Source of the DNA: Xenopus tropicalis
Taxonomy: Eukaryota; Chordata; Amphibia; Anura; Pipidae
Assembly: GCF_000004195.4 (NCBI RefSeq)
Contig: NC_030683.2
Location: 2,117,935-2,181,934 of the forward strand
Direction of reading: 5' to 3'
Length of the DNA stretch: 64,000 bases
Part shown: positions 1-12,400 of the stretch, piece after piece
How the letters are laid out: each line of letters begins with the position of its first letter
How positions within the stretch are numbered: position 1 is the stretch's first letter
Made by a program: the position numbers and the translations under genes
Notes under the pieces: generated by a model
Database searches by the model: none
Seen by the model: only the letters and a program-made list of their open reading frames with translations
What the model was told of the DNA's origin: nothing

Positions 1-275
1 GGGCCTGCGGGGGCGGCTGCTCGGGGGGCTCCAGAGACTGTTACTGGGAGTTATGGGGCCTGCGGGGGGCAGCTGCTCGGGGGGCTCCAGAGACTGTTAC
101 TGGGAGTTATGGGGCCTGCGGGGGGCGGCTGCTCGGGGGCTCCAGAGACTGTTACTGGGAGTTATGGGGCCTGCGGGGGGTGGCTGCTCGGGGGGCTCCA
201 GAGACTGTTACTGGGAGTTATGGGGCCTGCGGGGGGCACTGCTCGGGGGGCTCCAGAGACTGTTACTGGGAGTTG
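1..275. repeat. G-rich minisatellite, ~53-bp unit, about 5 copies
   Basis: The unit contains GGGGCCTGCGGGGG, GCTGCTCGGGGGGCTCC and AGAGACTGTTACTGGGAGT. The array starts before the window. Its runs of G could form G-quadruplexes on the plus strand. Confidence 0.9.
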
Positions 276-435
276 GGGGGAGAGGGGCAACGGTCACACT
301 AGATGCACTGATTCCTGAGAACCCCCACTTTCTGGGTTTATTTATTTACAATTTTACAGAATAGATTTGATTGAAAGGAGTCTCTGCAGCAGCTGTGAGA
401 TTTCTACATTTAGTGGGTCCCACTGAGCGGCAGAT
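276..435. other. Spacer without a recognised feature
   Basis: Non-repetitive sequence between two arrays. No exon of CFAP58 was recognised here. Confidence 0.5.
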
Positions 436-1250
436 CTATGTGTTGGGCAAGATGGAGACAGTAGGACAAGATGGAGACAGTAGGACAAGATGGAGACAGT
501 AGGGCAAGATGGAGTCAGTAGGACAAGATGGAGACAGTAGGACAAGATGGAGACAGTAGGACAAGATGGAGACAGTAGGGCAAGATGGAGACAGTAGGGC
601 AAGATGGAGACAGTAGGGCAAGATGGAGACAGTAGGACAAGATGGAGACAGTAGGACAAGATGGAGACAGTAGGCAAGATGGAGACAGTAGGGCAAGATG
701 GAGACAGTAGGGGCAAGATGGAGACAGTAGGGCAAGATGGAGACAGTAGGGCAAGATGGAGACAGTAGGGCAAGATGGAGACAGTAGGACAAGATGGAGA
801 CAGTAGGGCAAGATGGAGACAGTAGGGCAAGATGGAGACAGTAGGGCAAGTTGGAGACAGTAGGGCAAGATGGAGACAGTAGGGCAAGATGGAGACAGTA
901 GGGCAAGATGGAGACAGTAGGACAAGATGGAGAACAGTAGGGCAAGATGGAGACAGTAGGGCAAGATGGAGACAGTAGGGCAAGATGGAGACAGTAGGGC
1001 AAGATGGAGACAGTAGGGCAAGATGGAGACAGTAGGGCAAGATGGGACAGTAGGACAAGATGGAGACAGTAGGACAAGATGGAGACAGTAGGGCAAGATG
1101 GAGACAGTAGGGCAAGATGGAGACAGTAGGGCAAGATGGAGACAGTAGGGCAAGTTGGAGACAGTAGGGCAAGATGGAGACAGTAGGGCAAGATGGAGAC
1201 AGTAGGGCAAGATGGAGACAGTAGGACAAGATGGAGACAGTAGGGCAAGA
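436..1250 (-). repeat. 18-bp minisatellite, locus A (CCTACTGTCTCCATCTTG read on the minus strand)
   Basis: On the plus strand the unit is CAAGATGGAGACAGTAGG, about 45 copies, with a frequent G/A variant after AGTAGG. A few units have one-base indels. The same unit occurs in the opposite orientation at 24380-26360 and 58640-60290. Confidence 0.95.
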
Positions 1251-1923
1251 CTGTAAGCTCCACTGGGACAGGGTCTGATTTAATGAGCCTCTCTATAATG
1301 GGCTGTATAATATATTGGTGCTATATAAAGCTTTAGGGGTAAATACCCAATAAATGAACAGAATAAATTTCCCATTATCAGGGAGACTGCTGTGGCCCCT
1401 GGTCAGGAAACAATGGGCCACACAAGTGTCAGGATAAGGGGGTCTCGTTCCCTTACTAATTCCTGATGGGAACCTGCAGGGGCTGCCGCTCACTGGCCAA
1501 TGACAAGCTGAGGCATCGGAGAGATTTAGGCGATGGCAGAATATCAGAATATATGGGCCGGCTTCCTGGGAAGGAACTGGCCACACGCTCTGCTGGGATT
1601 ACGCTGGGAACACAGAAGCTTTTAATAAAGTTTATGACTTGGTCATTTTCTGAGCTGCATCCTAAAGCCCTGAGTTGGCAGGGGCCGAGCCCTTGGGCAG
1701 CAATAAAACAGAATTCACTCAATTTGGGGCAGATTTCTAATGGTAAAGGGTAAGTTAACCTTTAAATGAACTGCTGCAAATATTGCTTACGTCTTGCACT
1801 TTGCAAATGGTCACCTTTGTTTCTCTGTCTTTCCTTTACCTTTCTGTTCTATTTCTCTCTCAGCTGTAAGTGTGGGGTAACTAGCACCGGGGGCATGGGG
1901 CCCTTTTACCCCTTCTACTTTTA
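1251..1923. other. Interspersed-repeat-like and unassigned sequence
   Basis: The start (TGTAAGCTCCACTGGGACAG, then GTGCTATATAAAG) resembles the 3' end of an old dispersed vertebrate repeat. The rest shows no gene. Short open frames on both strands lack support. Confidence 0.4.
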
Positions 1924-3966
1924 TCAGTTACAGAAAGGGACAGAGACACATAACTATAAACCCAGTGAGAATGAGGAATGAATGGATATTGGGGAGTTGT
2001 ATCAGGAGTCAGAACCAGCAGTGCAGGGAAGGGAAAGGGACAGACACAGTGACAGTTACACATAACTATAAACCCAGTGAGAATGAGGGATGAATGGATA
2101 TTGGGGAGTTGTATCAGGAGTCAGAACCAGCAGTGCAGGGAAGGGAAAGGGACAGACACAGTGACAGTTACACATAACTATAAACCCAGTGAGAATGAGG
2201 AATGAATGGATATTGGGGAGTTGTATCAGGAGTCAGAACCAGCAGTGCAGGGAAGGGAAAGGGACAGACACAGTGACAGTTACACATAACTATAAACCCA
2301 GTGAGAATGAGGAATGAATGGGTATTGGGGAGTTGTATCAGGAGTCAGAACCAGCAGTGCAGGGAAGGGAAAGGGACAGACACAGTGACAGTTACACATA
2401 ACTATAAACCCAGTGAGAATGAGGAATGAATGGGTATTGGGGAGTTGTATCAGGAGTCAGAACCAGCAGTGCAGGGAAGGGAAAGGGACAGACACAGTGA
2501 CAGTTACACATAACTATAAACCCAGTGAGAATGAGGAATGAATGGATATTGGGGAGTTGTATCAGGAGTCAGAACCAGCAGTGCAGGGAAGGGAAAGGGA
2601 CAGACACAGTGACAGTTACACATAACTATAAACCCAGTGAGAATGAGGAATGAATGGATATTGGGGAGTTGTATCAGGAGTCAGAACCAGCAGTGCAGGG
2701 AAGGGAAAGGGACAGACACAGTGACAGTTACACATAACTATAAACCCAGTGAGAATGAGGGATGAATGGATATTGGGGAGTTGTATCAGGAGTCAGAACC
2801 AGCAGTGCAGGGAAGGGAAAGGGACAGACACAGTGACAGTTACACATAACTATAAACCCAGTGAGAATGAGGAATGAATGGGTATTGGGGAGTTGTATCA
2901 GGAGTCAGAACCAGCAGTGCAGGGAAGGGAAAGGGACAGACACAGTGACAGTTACACATAACTATAAACCCAGTGAGAATGAGGAATGAATGGGTATTGG
3001 GGAGTTGTATCAGGAGTCAGAACCAGCAGTGCAGGGAAGGGAAAGGGACAGACACAGTGACAGTTACACATAACTATAAACCCAGTGAGAATGAGGAATG
3101 AATGGGTATTGGGGAGTTGTATCAGGAGTCAGAACCAGCAGTGCAGGGAAGGGAAGGGACAGACACAGTGACAGTTACACATAACTATAAACCCCAGTGA
3201 GAATGAGGGATGAATGGATATTGGGGAGTTGTATCAGGAGTCAGAACCAGCAGTGCAGGGAAGGGAAAGGGACAGACACAGTGACAGTTACACATAACTA
3301 TAAACCCAGTGAGATGAGGAATGAATGGGTATTGGGGAGTTGTATCAGGAGTCAGAACCAGCAGTGCAGGGAAGGGAAAGGGACAGACACAGTGACAGTT
3401 ACACATACTATAAACCCAGTGAGAATGAGGAATGAATGGGTATTGGGGAGTTGTATCAGGAGTCAGAACCAGCAGTGCAGGGAAGGGAAAGGGACAGACA
3501 CAGTGACAGTTACACATAACTATAAACCCAGTGAGAATGAGGAATGAATGGGTATTGGGGAGTTGTATCAGGAGTCAGAACCAGCAGTGCAGGGAAGGGA
3601 AAGGGACAGACACAGTGACAGTTACACATAACTATAAACCCAGTGAGAATGAGGGATGAATGGATATTGGGGAGTTGTATCAGGAGTCAGAACCAGCAGT
3701 GCAGGGAAGGGAAAGGGACAGACACAGTGACAGTTACACATAACTATAAACCCAGTGAGAATGAGGAATGAATGGGTATTGGGGAGTTGTATCAGGAGTC
3801 AGAACCAGCAGTGCAGGGAAGGGAAAGGGACAGACACAGTGACAGTTACACATAACTATAAACCCAGTGAGAATGAGGAATGAATGGGTATTGGGGAGTT
3901 GTATCAGGAGTCAGAACCAGCAGTGCAGGGAAGGGAAAGGGACAGACACAGTGACAGTTACACATA
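1924..3966. repeat. 112-bp minisatellite, left part, about 18 copies
   Basis: The unit runs from AACTATAAACCCAGTGAG through GAATGGRTATTGGGGAGTTG and GAACCAGCAGTGCAGGG to GACAGTTACACAT. Copies are 112 bp apart and nearly identical, differing mainly at GGRTGAATGGRTATT. The array is interrupted at 3967 by a Tc1-like element and resumes at 5613. Confidence 0.96.
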
Positions 3967-5610
3967 CAGTGGCTTGCAAAAGTATTGGCCCCCTTGAACT
4001 TTCCCACATTTTGTCACATTACAGCCACAAACATGAATCAATTTTATTGGAATTCCACGGGAAAGACCAATACAAAGTGGGGTACACGGGAAAGCCCAAT
4101 ACAAAGTGGGGTACACGGGAAAGCCCAATACAAAGTGGGGTACACGTGAGAAGTGGACGGAAAATCACACCTGATTCCAAACATTTTTTACAAATAAATA
4201 AGTGCAAAGTGGGGTGTGCGTAATTATTCAGCCCCCTTTGGTCTGAGTGCAGTCAGTTGCCCATAGACATTGCCTGATGAGTGCTAATGACTAAATAGAG
4301 TGCCCCTGTGTGTAATCTAATGTCAGTACAAATACAGCTGCTCTGTGACGGCCTCAGAGGTTGCTAAGGGAATATTGGGAGCAACAACACCATGAAGCCC
4401 AAAGAACCCACCAGACAGGTCAGGGATAAAGTTATTGAGAAATATAAAGCCGGCTTAGGCTACAAACAGATTCCCAAAGCCTTGAACCTCCCACGGAGCC
4501 CTGTTCCACCGATCATTCAGAAATGGCAGGAGTATGGCACAACTGTAACCCTACCCAGGCACGGCCCCCCCTAAACTCACAGGCCCAACAAGCGCTGATC
4601 AGAAATGCAGCCAAGGGGCCCATGGTGACTCTGGGGGGGCTGCAGGGATCTACAGCTCAGGGGGGGGAATCTGTCCATAGGCAACTATTAGTCGGGCACT
4701 GCACAAAGTTGGCCTTTATGGAAGAGGGGCAAGAAGAAAGCCATTGTTAACAGAAAACCATAAGAAGTCCCGTTTGCAGTTTGCCACAAGCCATGTGGGG
4801 GGGGGCTCTGGTCAGATGAGACCAAAATGGAACTTTTTGGCCAAAATGCAAAACGCTATGTGTGGCAGAAAACTAACCCTGCACATCCCTCTGACCCCAC
4901 CATCCCCACTGTCACATATGGGGGGGCAGCATCATGCTCTGGGGGGGCTTCAGCAGGGACAGGGAAGCTGCTCAGAGTTGATGGGAAGATGGATGGAGCC
5001 AAATACAGGGCAATCTTGGAAGAAAACCTCTTGGAGTCTGCAAAAGACTTGAGACTGGGGCGGAGGTTCCCCTTCCAGCAGGGCAACGACCCTAAACATA
5101 AAGCCAGGGCAACAATGGGTTAAACCCAAACATATCCATGTGTTAGACTGGCCCAATCACAGCCCAGATCTAAATCCAATGGGGAATCTGTGGCAAGATC
5201 TGAAAACTGCTGTTCCCAAAGGCTGACCATCTAATCTGACTGAGCTGGAGCTGTTTTGCAAAGAAGAATGGGCAAGGATTTCAGTCTGTAGATGGGCAAA
5301 GCGGGTAGAGACATACCCTAAAGCCTGGCAGCTGGAATTGCAGCAAAAGGGGGTTCTACAGAGTATTGGGGGGCTGAATAATTACGCACACCCCCCTTTG
5401 CACTTATTTATTTGTAAAAAATGTTTGGAATCATGTATGATTTTCCTTCCACTTCTCACGTGTACCCCACTTTGTATTGGTCTCTCCCATGTACCCCACT
5501 TTGTATTGGGCTTTCCCGTGGAATTCCGATAAAATGGATTCATGTTTGTGGCTGTAATGTGACAAAATGTGGGAAAGTTCAAGGGGGCCGAATACTTTTG
5601 CAAGCCACTG
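3967..5610 (+). mobile_element. Degenerate Tc1-like DNA transposon inserted in the 112-bp array
   Basis: The termini are CAGTGGCTTGCAAAAGTATT and its reverse complement ending CTTGCAAGCCACTG, flanked by TA on both sides (3965-3966 and 5611-5612), as expected for Tc1/mariner. The inverted repeats are long, about 245-265 bp each. Inside each is a ~31-bp direct repeat (GGGAAAGCCCAATACAAAGT), three times on the left and twice on the right. A broken transposase gene lies between. The host array is cut cleanly, so the insertion postdates amplification of the 112-bp unit. Confidence 0.93.
4392..5400 (+). pseudogene. Inactive Tc1-like transposase
   Basis: The start MKPKEPTRQVRDKVIEKYKA is the paired-type helix-turn-helix DNA-binding region of Tc1 transposases, ending at a stop near 4574. 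Later segments are in other frames: WSDETKMELFG with the first catalytic Asp at 4815-4817, QQGNDPKH at 5076-5099, and SPDLNPMGNLW at 5161-5193. The second catalytic Asp is replaced by Gly (5082-5084) and the catalytic Glu by Gly (5182-5184). Frameshifts and stops separate the blocks. It cannot encode active enzyme. Confidence 0.92.
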
Positions 5611-5612
5611 TA

Positions 5613-6725
5613 TATATAAACCCAGTGAGAATGAGGAATGAATGGGTATTGGGGAGTTGTATCAGGAGTCAGAACCAGCAGTGCAGGGAAGGGAAAGGGA
5701 CAGACACAGTGACAGTTACACATAACTATAAACCCAGTGAGAATGAGGGATGAATGGATATTGGGGAGTTGTATCAGGAGTCAGAACCAGCAGTGCAGGG
5801 AAGGGAAAGGGACAGACACAGTGACAGTTACACATAACTATAAACCCAGTGAGAATGAGGGATGAATGGGTATTGGGGAGTTGTATCAGGAGTCAGAACC
5901 AGCAGTGCAGGGAAGGGAAAGGGACAGACACAGTGACAGTTACACATAACTATAAACCCAGTGAGAATGAGGGATGAATGGGTATTGGGGAGTTGTATCA
6001 GGAGTCAGAACCAGCAGTGCAGGGAAGGGAAAGGGACAGACACAGTGACAGTTACACATAACTATAAACCCAGTGAGAATGAGGAATGAATGGATATTGG
6101 GGAGTTGTATCAGGAGTCAGAACCAGCAGTGCAGGGAAGGGAAAGGGACAGACACAGTGACAGTTACACATAACTATAAACCCAGTGAGAATGAGGGTAT
6201 GAATGGGTATTGGGGGAGTTGTATCAGGAGTCAGAACCAGCAGTGCAGGGAAGGGAAAGGGACAGACACAGTGACAGTTACACATAACTATAAACCCAGT
6301 GAGAATGAGGGATGAATGGATATTGGGGAGTTGTATCAGGAGTCAGAACCAGCAGTGCAGGGAAGGGAAAGAGACAGACACAGTGACAGTTACACATAAC
6401 TATAAACCCAGTGAGAATGAGGAATGAATGGATATTGGGGAGTTGTAATCAGGAGTCAGAACCAGCAGTGCAGGGAAGGGAAAGGGACAGACACAGTGAC
6501 AGTTACACATAACTATAAACCCAGTGAGAATGAGGGATGAATGGATATTGGGGAGTTGTATCAGGAGTCAGAACCAGCAGTGCAGGGAAGGGAAAGGGAC
6601 AGACACAGTGACAGTTACACATAACTATAAACCCAGTGAGAATGAGGAATGAATGGATATTGGGGAGTTGTATCAGGAGTCAGAACCAGCAGTGCAGGGA
6701 AGGGAAAGGGACAGACAGACACAAT
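5613..6725. repeat. 112-bp minisatellite, right part, about 10 copies
   Basis: Continuation of the array at 1924-3966 after the Tc1-like element, same unit and orientation. A few one-base insertions occur (for example near 6198 and 6448). It ends in a truncated copy at about 6725. Confidence 0.95.
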
Positions 6726-7404
6726 GAATGGATATTGGGAAGCTGCTTAGGATGATATTTACTTGCAAGAGGCAACATTTTATTTTTGTTCTTCATCCCC
6801 TATAATTTACTTTGCTATATAAACCCCGTGAGATCCATCCCTTACGTTCTGGTGCCCCCTACTGTCCATGCTGTGAGTTACACCCCCTTTGCAGGAAGAA
6901 TCGAGGGGCTTCAAAGGGAATGGCTAAGTCTGAGAGCAGCAATTACCTGACAAGACGACGGCGCAGGGAAAGTGCTGCTCTTGCAGTTGCCTTTGAACAC
7001 TTCCCCTGCTTTATCCCTTTTATTTTAACCTTCGTTTTAACTCCGCGCATAACTTCCTATTAACTCGTTTTGTGCAAGAAGCCTTAGCCGGGCAGCGATC
7101 CTGTATTCCTACAACACATTCCTGCCAGATTCCCGGAGGTACCTGGAATTCCCACTCCGAGGGGTTAATAAGGGGGATTGGTTGGTGAATCCAAGGAACT
7201 GTTCCGCCATGTTAATGTGAGGGGCGGGGCCACCGTTCCATGATATTGGCCACTATAGGGCTTGTCAGCGGGGATAGGGTGTCTGACTCCAGGCTGTTTC
7301 CATTACGCTCAATAGGAGGCGCCACATGTTCTTCTTCAACCTGAGCCCTCAGTCCATGTGTTTTTTGGTTGCCGGGGTCAGTGACCCCATGACAGTCAGA
7401 TAGC
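6726..7404. other. Unassigned non-repetitive intronic or downstream sequence
   Basis: No tandem repeat and no recognisable exon. The stretch was checked for the missing C-terminal exons of CFAP58 without success. The open frame at 6812-7063 on the plus strand resembles nothing known. Confidence 0.4.
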
Positions 7405-7828
7405 TTTAAAGGGGTTGTTCACCTTCAGGTTAACTTTTAGTATGTTATTGAATGCTCTATTCTTAGCAGGTTTTCAATTGGTCTTCATTTTTTATTTGAT
7501 ATAGTTTTTGATCTATTAGCCTTCCTCTTCTGGGCTTTTAAATTGGGGTCACTGACCCCGGCAGCCAAACCCTATTGCTCTGTGAGGCTCCAGTTTTATT
7601 GTTACTTTTTATTCCTTATCTTTCTATTCAGCCCCTCCCCTATTCATATTCCTGTCTCTCTTTCAAACCACTGCCTGGTTGCTAGGTTAGATTGGACCCT
7701 AGCAACCAGATAGCTGCTGAAACTCCAAACTGGAGAGCTGCTGAACAAAAATCTAAATAACTCAAAACCCGCAAATAATAAAAAATGAAGACCAATTGCA
7801 AATTGTCTCAGAATATTACCCTCTAGAT

Positions 7829-9214
7829 CAGTGCTGTCCAACTTCTGCGGTGGCGAGGGCCGGAATTTCTCGCGCATACGTGGTGGAGGGCCGCTAATGG
7901 AAGCCACTCCCCCCTTATAAACCACACCCACTTCAAGCCACACCCATTTTATCACAATGGTGGTAGTGCAGCAAAAACCCAAATGCTTGGTCCTCACTGC
8001 AGGGATATCAACCATCATTCATATGTGAAAGAATTATATTATGTCATATTAAGACATACCCTAAAATCCATATGACTCTTCCCCTGTGGATAGCACAGCA
8101 ACCCCCAGTACATAATTACACACCTTAGGGAACATTTACTGGCTATTTCCAACTGCTAACAAACTCCCAGAACAAACCCCTGCCAGGTTCACCTCCCACA
8201 GGCAGCAAAGGATAGCACTCTGCCTGCCTTACGCTACCTGTGTGTGCCATACTCTGCCTGCCCCATGATGTCTGTGTCTGCCATATGCTGCCTGTGTGTG
8301 CCATACTCTGCCTGCCATATGCTGCCTGTGTCTGCCATACTCTGCCCTACCCTGCCTGTGTGTGCCATACTCTGCCTGCCATATGCTGCCTGTGTCTGCC
8401 ATACTCTGCCCTACCCTGCCTGTGTGTGCCATACTCTGCCTGCCATATGCTGCCTGTGTCTGCCATACTCTGCCCTACCCTGCCTGTGTGTGCCATACTC
8501 TGCCTGCCATATGCTGCCTGTGTCTGCCATACTCTGCCCTACCCTGCCTGTGTGTGCCATACTCTGCCTGCCATATGCTGCCTGTGTGTGCCATACTCTG
8601 CCCTACCCTGCCTGTGTGCCATACTCTGCCCTACCCTGCCTGTGTGCCATACTCTACCTGCCATATGCTGCCTGTGTGTGCCATACTCTGCCCTACCCTG
8701 CCTGTGTGTGCCATACTCTGCCCTACCCTGCCTGTGTGTGCCATACTCTGCCCTACCCTGCCTGTGTGTGCCATACTCTGCCCTACCCTGCCTGTGTGTG
8801 CCATACTCTGCCCTACCCTGCCTGTTTGTTCAATACCCTCCCTGTCCTATGTTGCCTGCCGTGCCATACCCTCCATGCCCCATGCTGCCTATGTGCCATA
8901 CTCTGCCTACCCTATGCTGCCTACACACAGACCTGAGGTGTGAACAGTTGAACAATGTGGGTGATTACAGCCTGAGCCTGAGGTGGGAACACTGCAGGGG
9001 GGAACAATGCAGAGATTAAAAGGTGGAACAACACAGGGGATTACATTTTTAAACAATACAGGGGGATTACAGCCTGAATCTGAGGTGAGAGCCATGCAGG
9101 GGGGCAGTTAATCTCAGTACTGATACCATTTAAAGCTTATACAAGGGTAAACCATCAAAGCAGCCAGACAGGTGGGGGGCCACACAGAGGGGGGTCGCCA
9201 GTTGGACAGCACTG
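7829..9214. mobile_element. Non-autonomous hAT element with 8-bp target duplication
   Basis: Perfect 14-bp terminal inverted repeats, CAGTGCTGTCCAAC at 7829-7842 and GTTGGACAGCACTG at 9201-9214, are flanked by the identical 8-bp sequence CTCTAGAT at 7821-7828 and 9215-9222. CAG-type ends and an 8-bp duplication are diagnostic of hAT elements. There is no transposase frame. About half the element is an internal minisatellite. Confidence 0.95.
8230..8935. repeat. Minisatellite inside the hAT element
   Basis: Alternating short units such as TGTGTGCCATACTCTGCC, TGCCATATGCTGCC and CTACCCTGCC combine into ~64-bp and ~33-bp composite repeats. The plus-strand open frames (CHTLPYPACV and similar) are low-complexity read-through. 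It is confined within the hAT ends, so it was carried by or arose within the element. Confidence 0.9.
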
Positions 9215-9370
9215 CTCTAGATCATACTAAAAGGAGCCATATTCCATGGCTGTTGGCGTTTGTGTGAGTGCAGAGTGGTGTGAGTTTATAGACAGGGGGT
9301 TAATAATGGGGCAGATGGGGCATGCTAGGGTAGAAGCCGGGCCCCCCTGACGGTACTCATTACCCATTAC

Positions 9371-9475
9371 CTGCAGGAGCAGCTCTTTCTCCACCACTTC
9401 CTCTGTTTTGCGGATGAGGCGCTTCTGCAGGGTGTGGATCTTCTGGATCAGTTCATAAGTACTCGGGTCACTCGC
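9371..9475 (-). CDS. cfap58: CFAP58 coding exon 15 (last exon in the window)
   Basis: Exon of 105 bp, residues 716-750, phase 0 at both ends. The acceptor is TTCTGCAG and the donor CAG|GTAATG. It encodes ASDPSTYELIQKIHTLQKRL and TEEVVEKELLLQ. It is separated from exon 14 by 8 kb, most of it a 41-bp array. The next exon (human EKEKLYMELKHVL region) was not found to the left. Confidence 0.95.
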
Positions 9476-12400
9476 CTGCAGAACAGGAATAGGCACATTA
9501 ACTCTCGCCGTGCCAACCCCTAGGGGTCACTTTGTGGCTGAGGCAGATCCGATTCTTATGGAAACCCAGCTGCAAAACTCTAAAGGTGCCCATAAACCGG
9601 TGGGCGTAGGTGCTGTCCCCTGTCCCGATGCGGTCCCCAATCAAACCTGCCTGATCGAGATCTGCCTGATTTCAGGCCAGATATTGATTGGTCGGTCATG
9701 CCCATACGGGGCATATAAGCTGCCAAATTGGTGTAAAGTACCGATATCTGCAGCTGGATTCGGCCCGTGTAGGGCCACCATAAGACCTGGACTAGGGGCC
9801 AAACACGGGCAAATTTCAGCTGCCGATTTGGGCCCATCAGATCGATTTGGCAGCTTATCTGCCTGTATATGGGCACCCCCAATGGGCCTACCCAACCGAT
9901 ATCTGCCTGAAATTGGTGTAAAGTACCGATATCGGCAGCTGGATGTAGGGCCACCATAAGACCTAGACTAGTGGCCAAACACGGGCAAATTTCAGCTGCC
10001 GATTTGGGACCATCAGACCGATTTGGCAGCTGATCTGCCTGTCTATGGGCACCCCCAATGGGCCTACCCAACCAATATCTTCCTGAAATTGGGCAGATCT
10101 CAATCAGGCAGGTTTGACCAGGGAATACATTTGGTCGGCCCATACACCTACTGTATTAATTAGCCTGACATCGGCCACCCAACGATATCACAGACCTGGC
10201 ACAGTGTATGGCCACCTTAGGACCAAGACACTGAACCAAAGATGATTGGCCAGAATAAGACTGAACTGACCAATGAGCTGTTACACTGGCCGCTGCTGGG
10301 TTATATGTTGCTCTGTGCCCCCTACACTCCTGGCAAAGGTTCTGGTCAAATCAGCGTGTGGGTCCTTCTGCCAGATCAGTGCCAGCCAATCAAACTGGTA
10401 CCCATGTTGCGCAACGGGCACAAGTGGGCGCAGCTCAGTATAATTGCTGGGAGCGACTCCCTATAATTTGTATTATTTCCCTGGAATGAGCAGAGACACG
10501 ACTGCTGCAATAACGGGGAGGCAAAGTGGCATTACGGATGCGTGGCGACTCCCCGGCAGGGGCTTTGGGAACGAGAAACAAAGCACCCGCTGAATTTCTT
10601 TCGAGAAAACGGGCCGGAATAATTCCTTTTGTCTCGTTATTGCCGATATTATTGACTCTCAGCTGCAGCAAATGGAGCGGCGCATCTGATAATTACACGT
10701 TGGCTATTTAAGCAAATTGATGGCCCAATCAAGCAGCTTTGTGCAACATCTGCCCTCAGATTGGGGTTTTATAGGCGGAGCTTGTAAATCCTTATTGGAA
10801 GTCATTAGTGGAGAGGGGCACATACGCTGGAAAGGTGGAAATTGTGGCATAGCTGCCCAATTACATGCCCAGGACTGCATTATACCCCGTTAGCTGCCCA
10901 ATTACATGCCCAGGACTGCATTATACCCCGTTAGCTGCCCAATTACATGCCCAGGACTGCATTATACCCCATTAGCTGCCCAATTACATGCCCAGGACTG
11001 CATTATACCCCATTAGCTGCCCAATTACATGCCCAGGACTGCATTATACCCCGTTAGCTGCCCAATTACATGCCCAGGACTGCATTATACCCCATTAGCT
11101 GCCCAATTACATGCCCAGGACTGCATTATACCCCATTAGCTGCCCAATTACATGCCCTGGACTGCATTATACCCCATTAGCTGCCCAATTACATGCCCAG
11201 GACTGCATTATACCCCATTAGCTGCCCAATTACATGCCCTGGACTGCATTATACCATGTTAGCTGCCCAATTACATGCCCAGAACTGCATTATACTGTGT
11301 TAGCTGCCCAATTACATGCCCTGGACTGCATTATACCCTGTTAGCTGCCCAATTACATGCCCAGGACTGCATTATACTGTGTTAGCTGCCCAATTACATC
11401 CCGGGACTGCATTATACCCCGTTAGCTGCCCAATTACATGCCCTGGACTGCATTATACCCTGTTAGCTGCCCAATTACATGCCCAGGACTGCATTATACC
11501 CCGTTAGCTGCCCAATTACATGCCCAGGACTGCATTATACCCCATTACATGCCCGGGACTGCATTATACCCCGTTAGCTGCCCAATTACATGCCCAGGAC
11601 TGCATTATACCCCATTAGCTGCCCAATTACATGCCCAGGACTGCATTATACCCCGTTAGCTGCCCAATTACATGCCCAGGACTGCATTATACCCCATTAG
11701 CTGCCCAATTACATGCCCAGGACTGCATTACACTCCATTAGCTGCCCAATTACATGCCCAGGACTGCATTATACCCCATTAGCTGCCCAATTACATGCCC
11801 TGGACTGCATTATACCATGTTAGCTGCCCAATTACATGCCCAGGACTGCATTATACCCCATTAGCTGCCCAATTACATGCCCAGGACTGCATTACACTCC
11901 ATTAGCTGCCCAATTACATGCCCAGGACTGCATTATACCCCATTAGCTGCCCAATTACATGCCCTGGACTGCATTATACCATGTTAGCTGCCCAATTACA
12001 TGCCCAGAACTGCATTATACTGTGTTAGCTGCCCAATTACATCCCGGGACTGCATTATACCCCGTTAGCTGCCCAATTACATGCCCTGGACTGCATTATA
12101 CCCTGTTAGCTGCCCAATTACATGCCCAGGACTGCATTATACCCCGTTAGCTGCCCAATTACATGCCCAGGACTGCATTATACCCCATTACATGCCCGGG
12201 ACTGCATTATACCCCGTTAGCTGCCCAATTACATGCCCAGGACTGCATTATACCCCATTAGCTGCCCAATTACATGCCCAGGACTGCATTATACCCCGTT
12301 AGCTGCCCAATTACATGCCCAGGACTGCATTATACCCCATTAGCTGCCCAATTACATGCCCAGGACTGCATTATACCCCATTAGCTGCCCAATTACATGC

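Larger units (their letters stand above)
7405..9233 (+). mobile_element. T2-like MITE (TTTAAAGGGG end), interrupted by a hAT element
   Basis: The left end TTTAAAGGGGTTGTTCACCT at 7405 fits the TTAAAGGRR terminus of the Xenopus T2 MITE group, which targets TTAA. The interior has the familiar GGTTGCTAGG / CCTAGCAACC inverted segments (7676-7705). The element continues to CAGAATATTACCCTCTAGAT at 7828, is broken by a hAT insertion, and resumes at 9223 with CATACTAAAAG before losing similarity. Confidence 0.75.

Noticed and set aside
1..9370. Search for the remaining C-terminal exons of CFAP58
   Set aside because: No segment resembling the human EKEKLYMELK to C-terminal region was recognised on the minus strand; the exons are presumably beyond the left edge.
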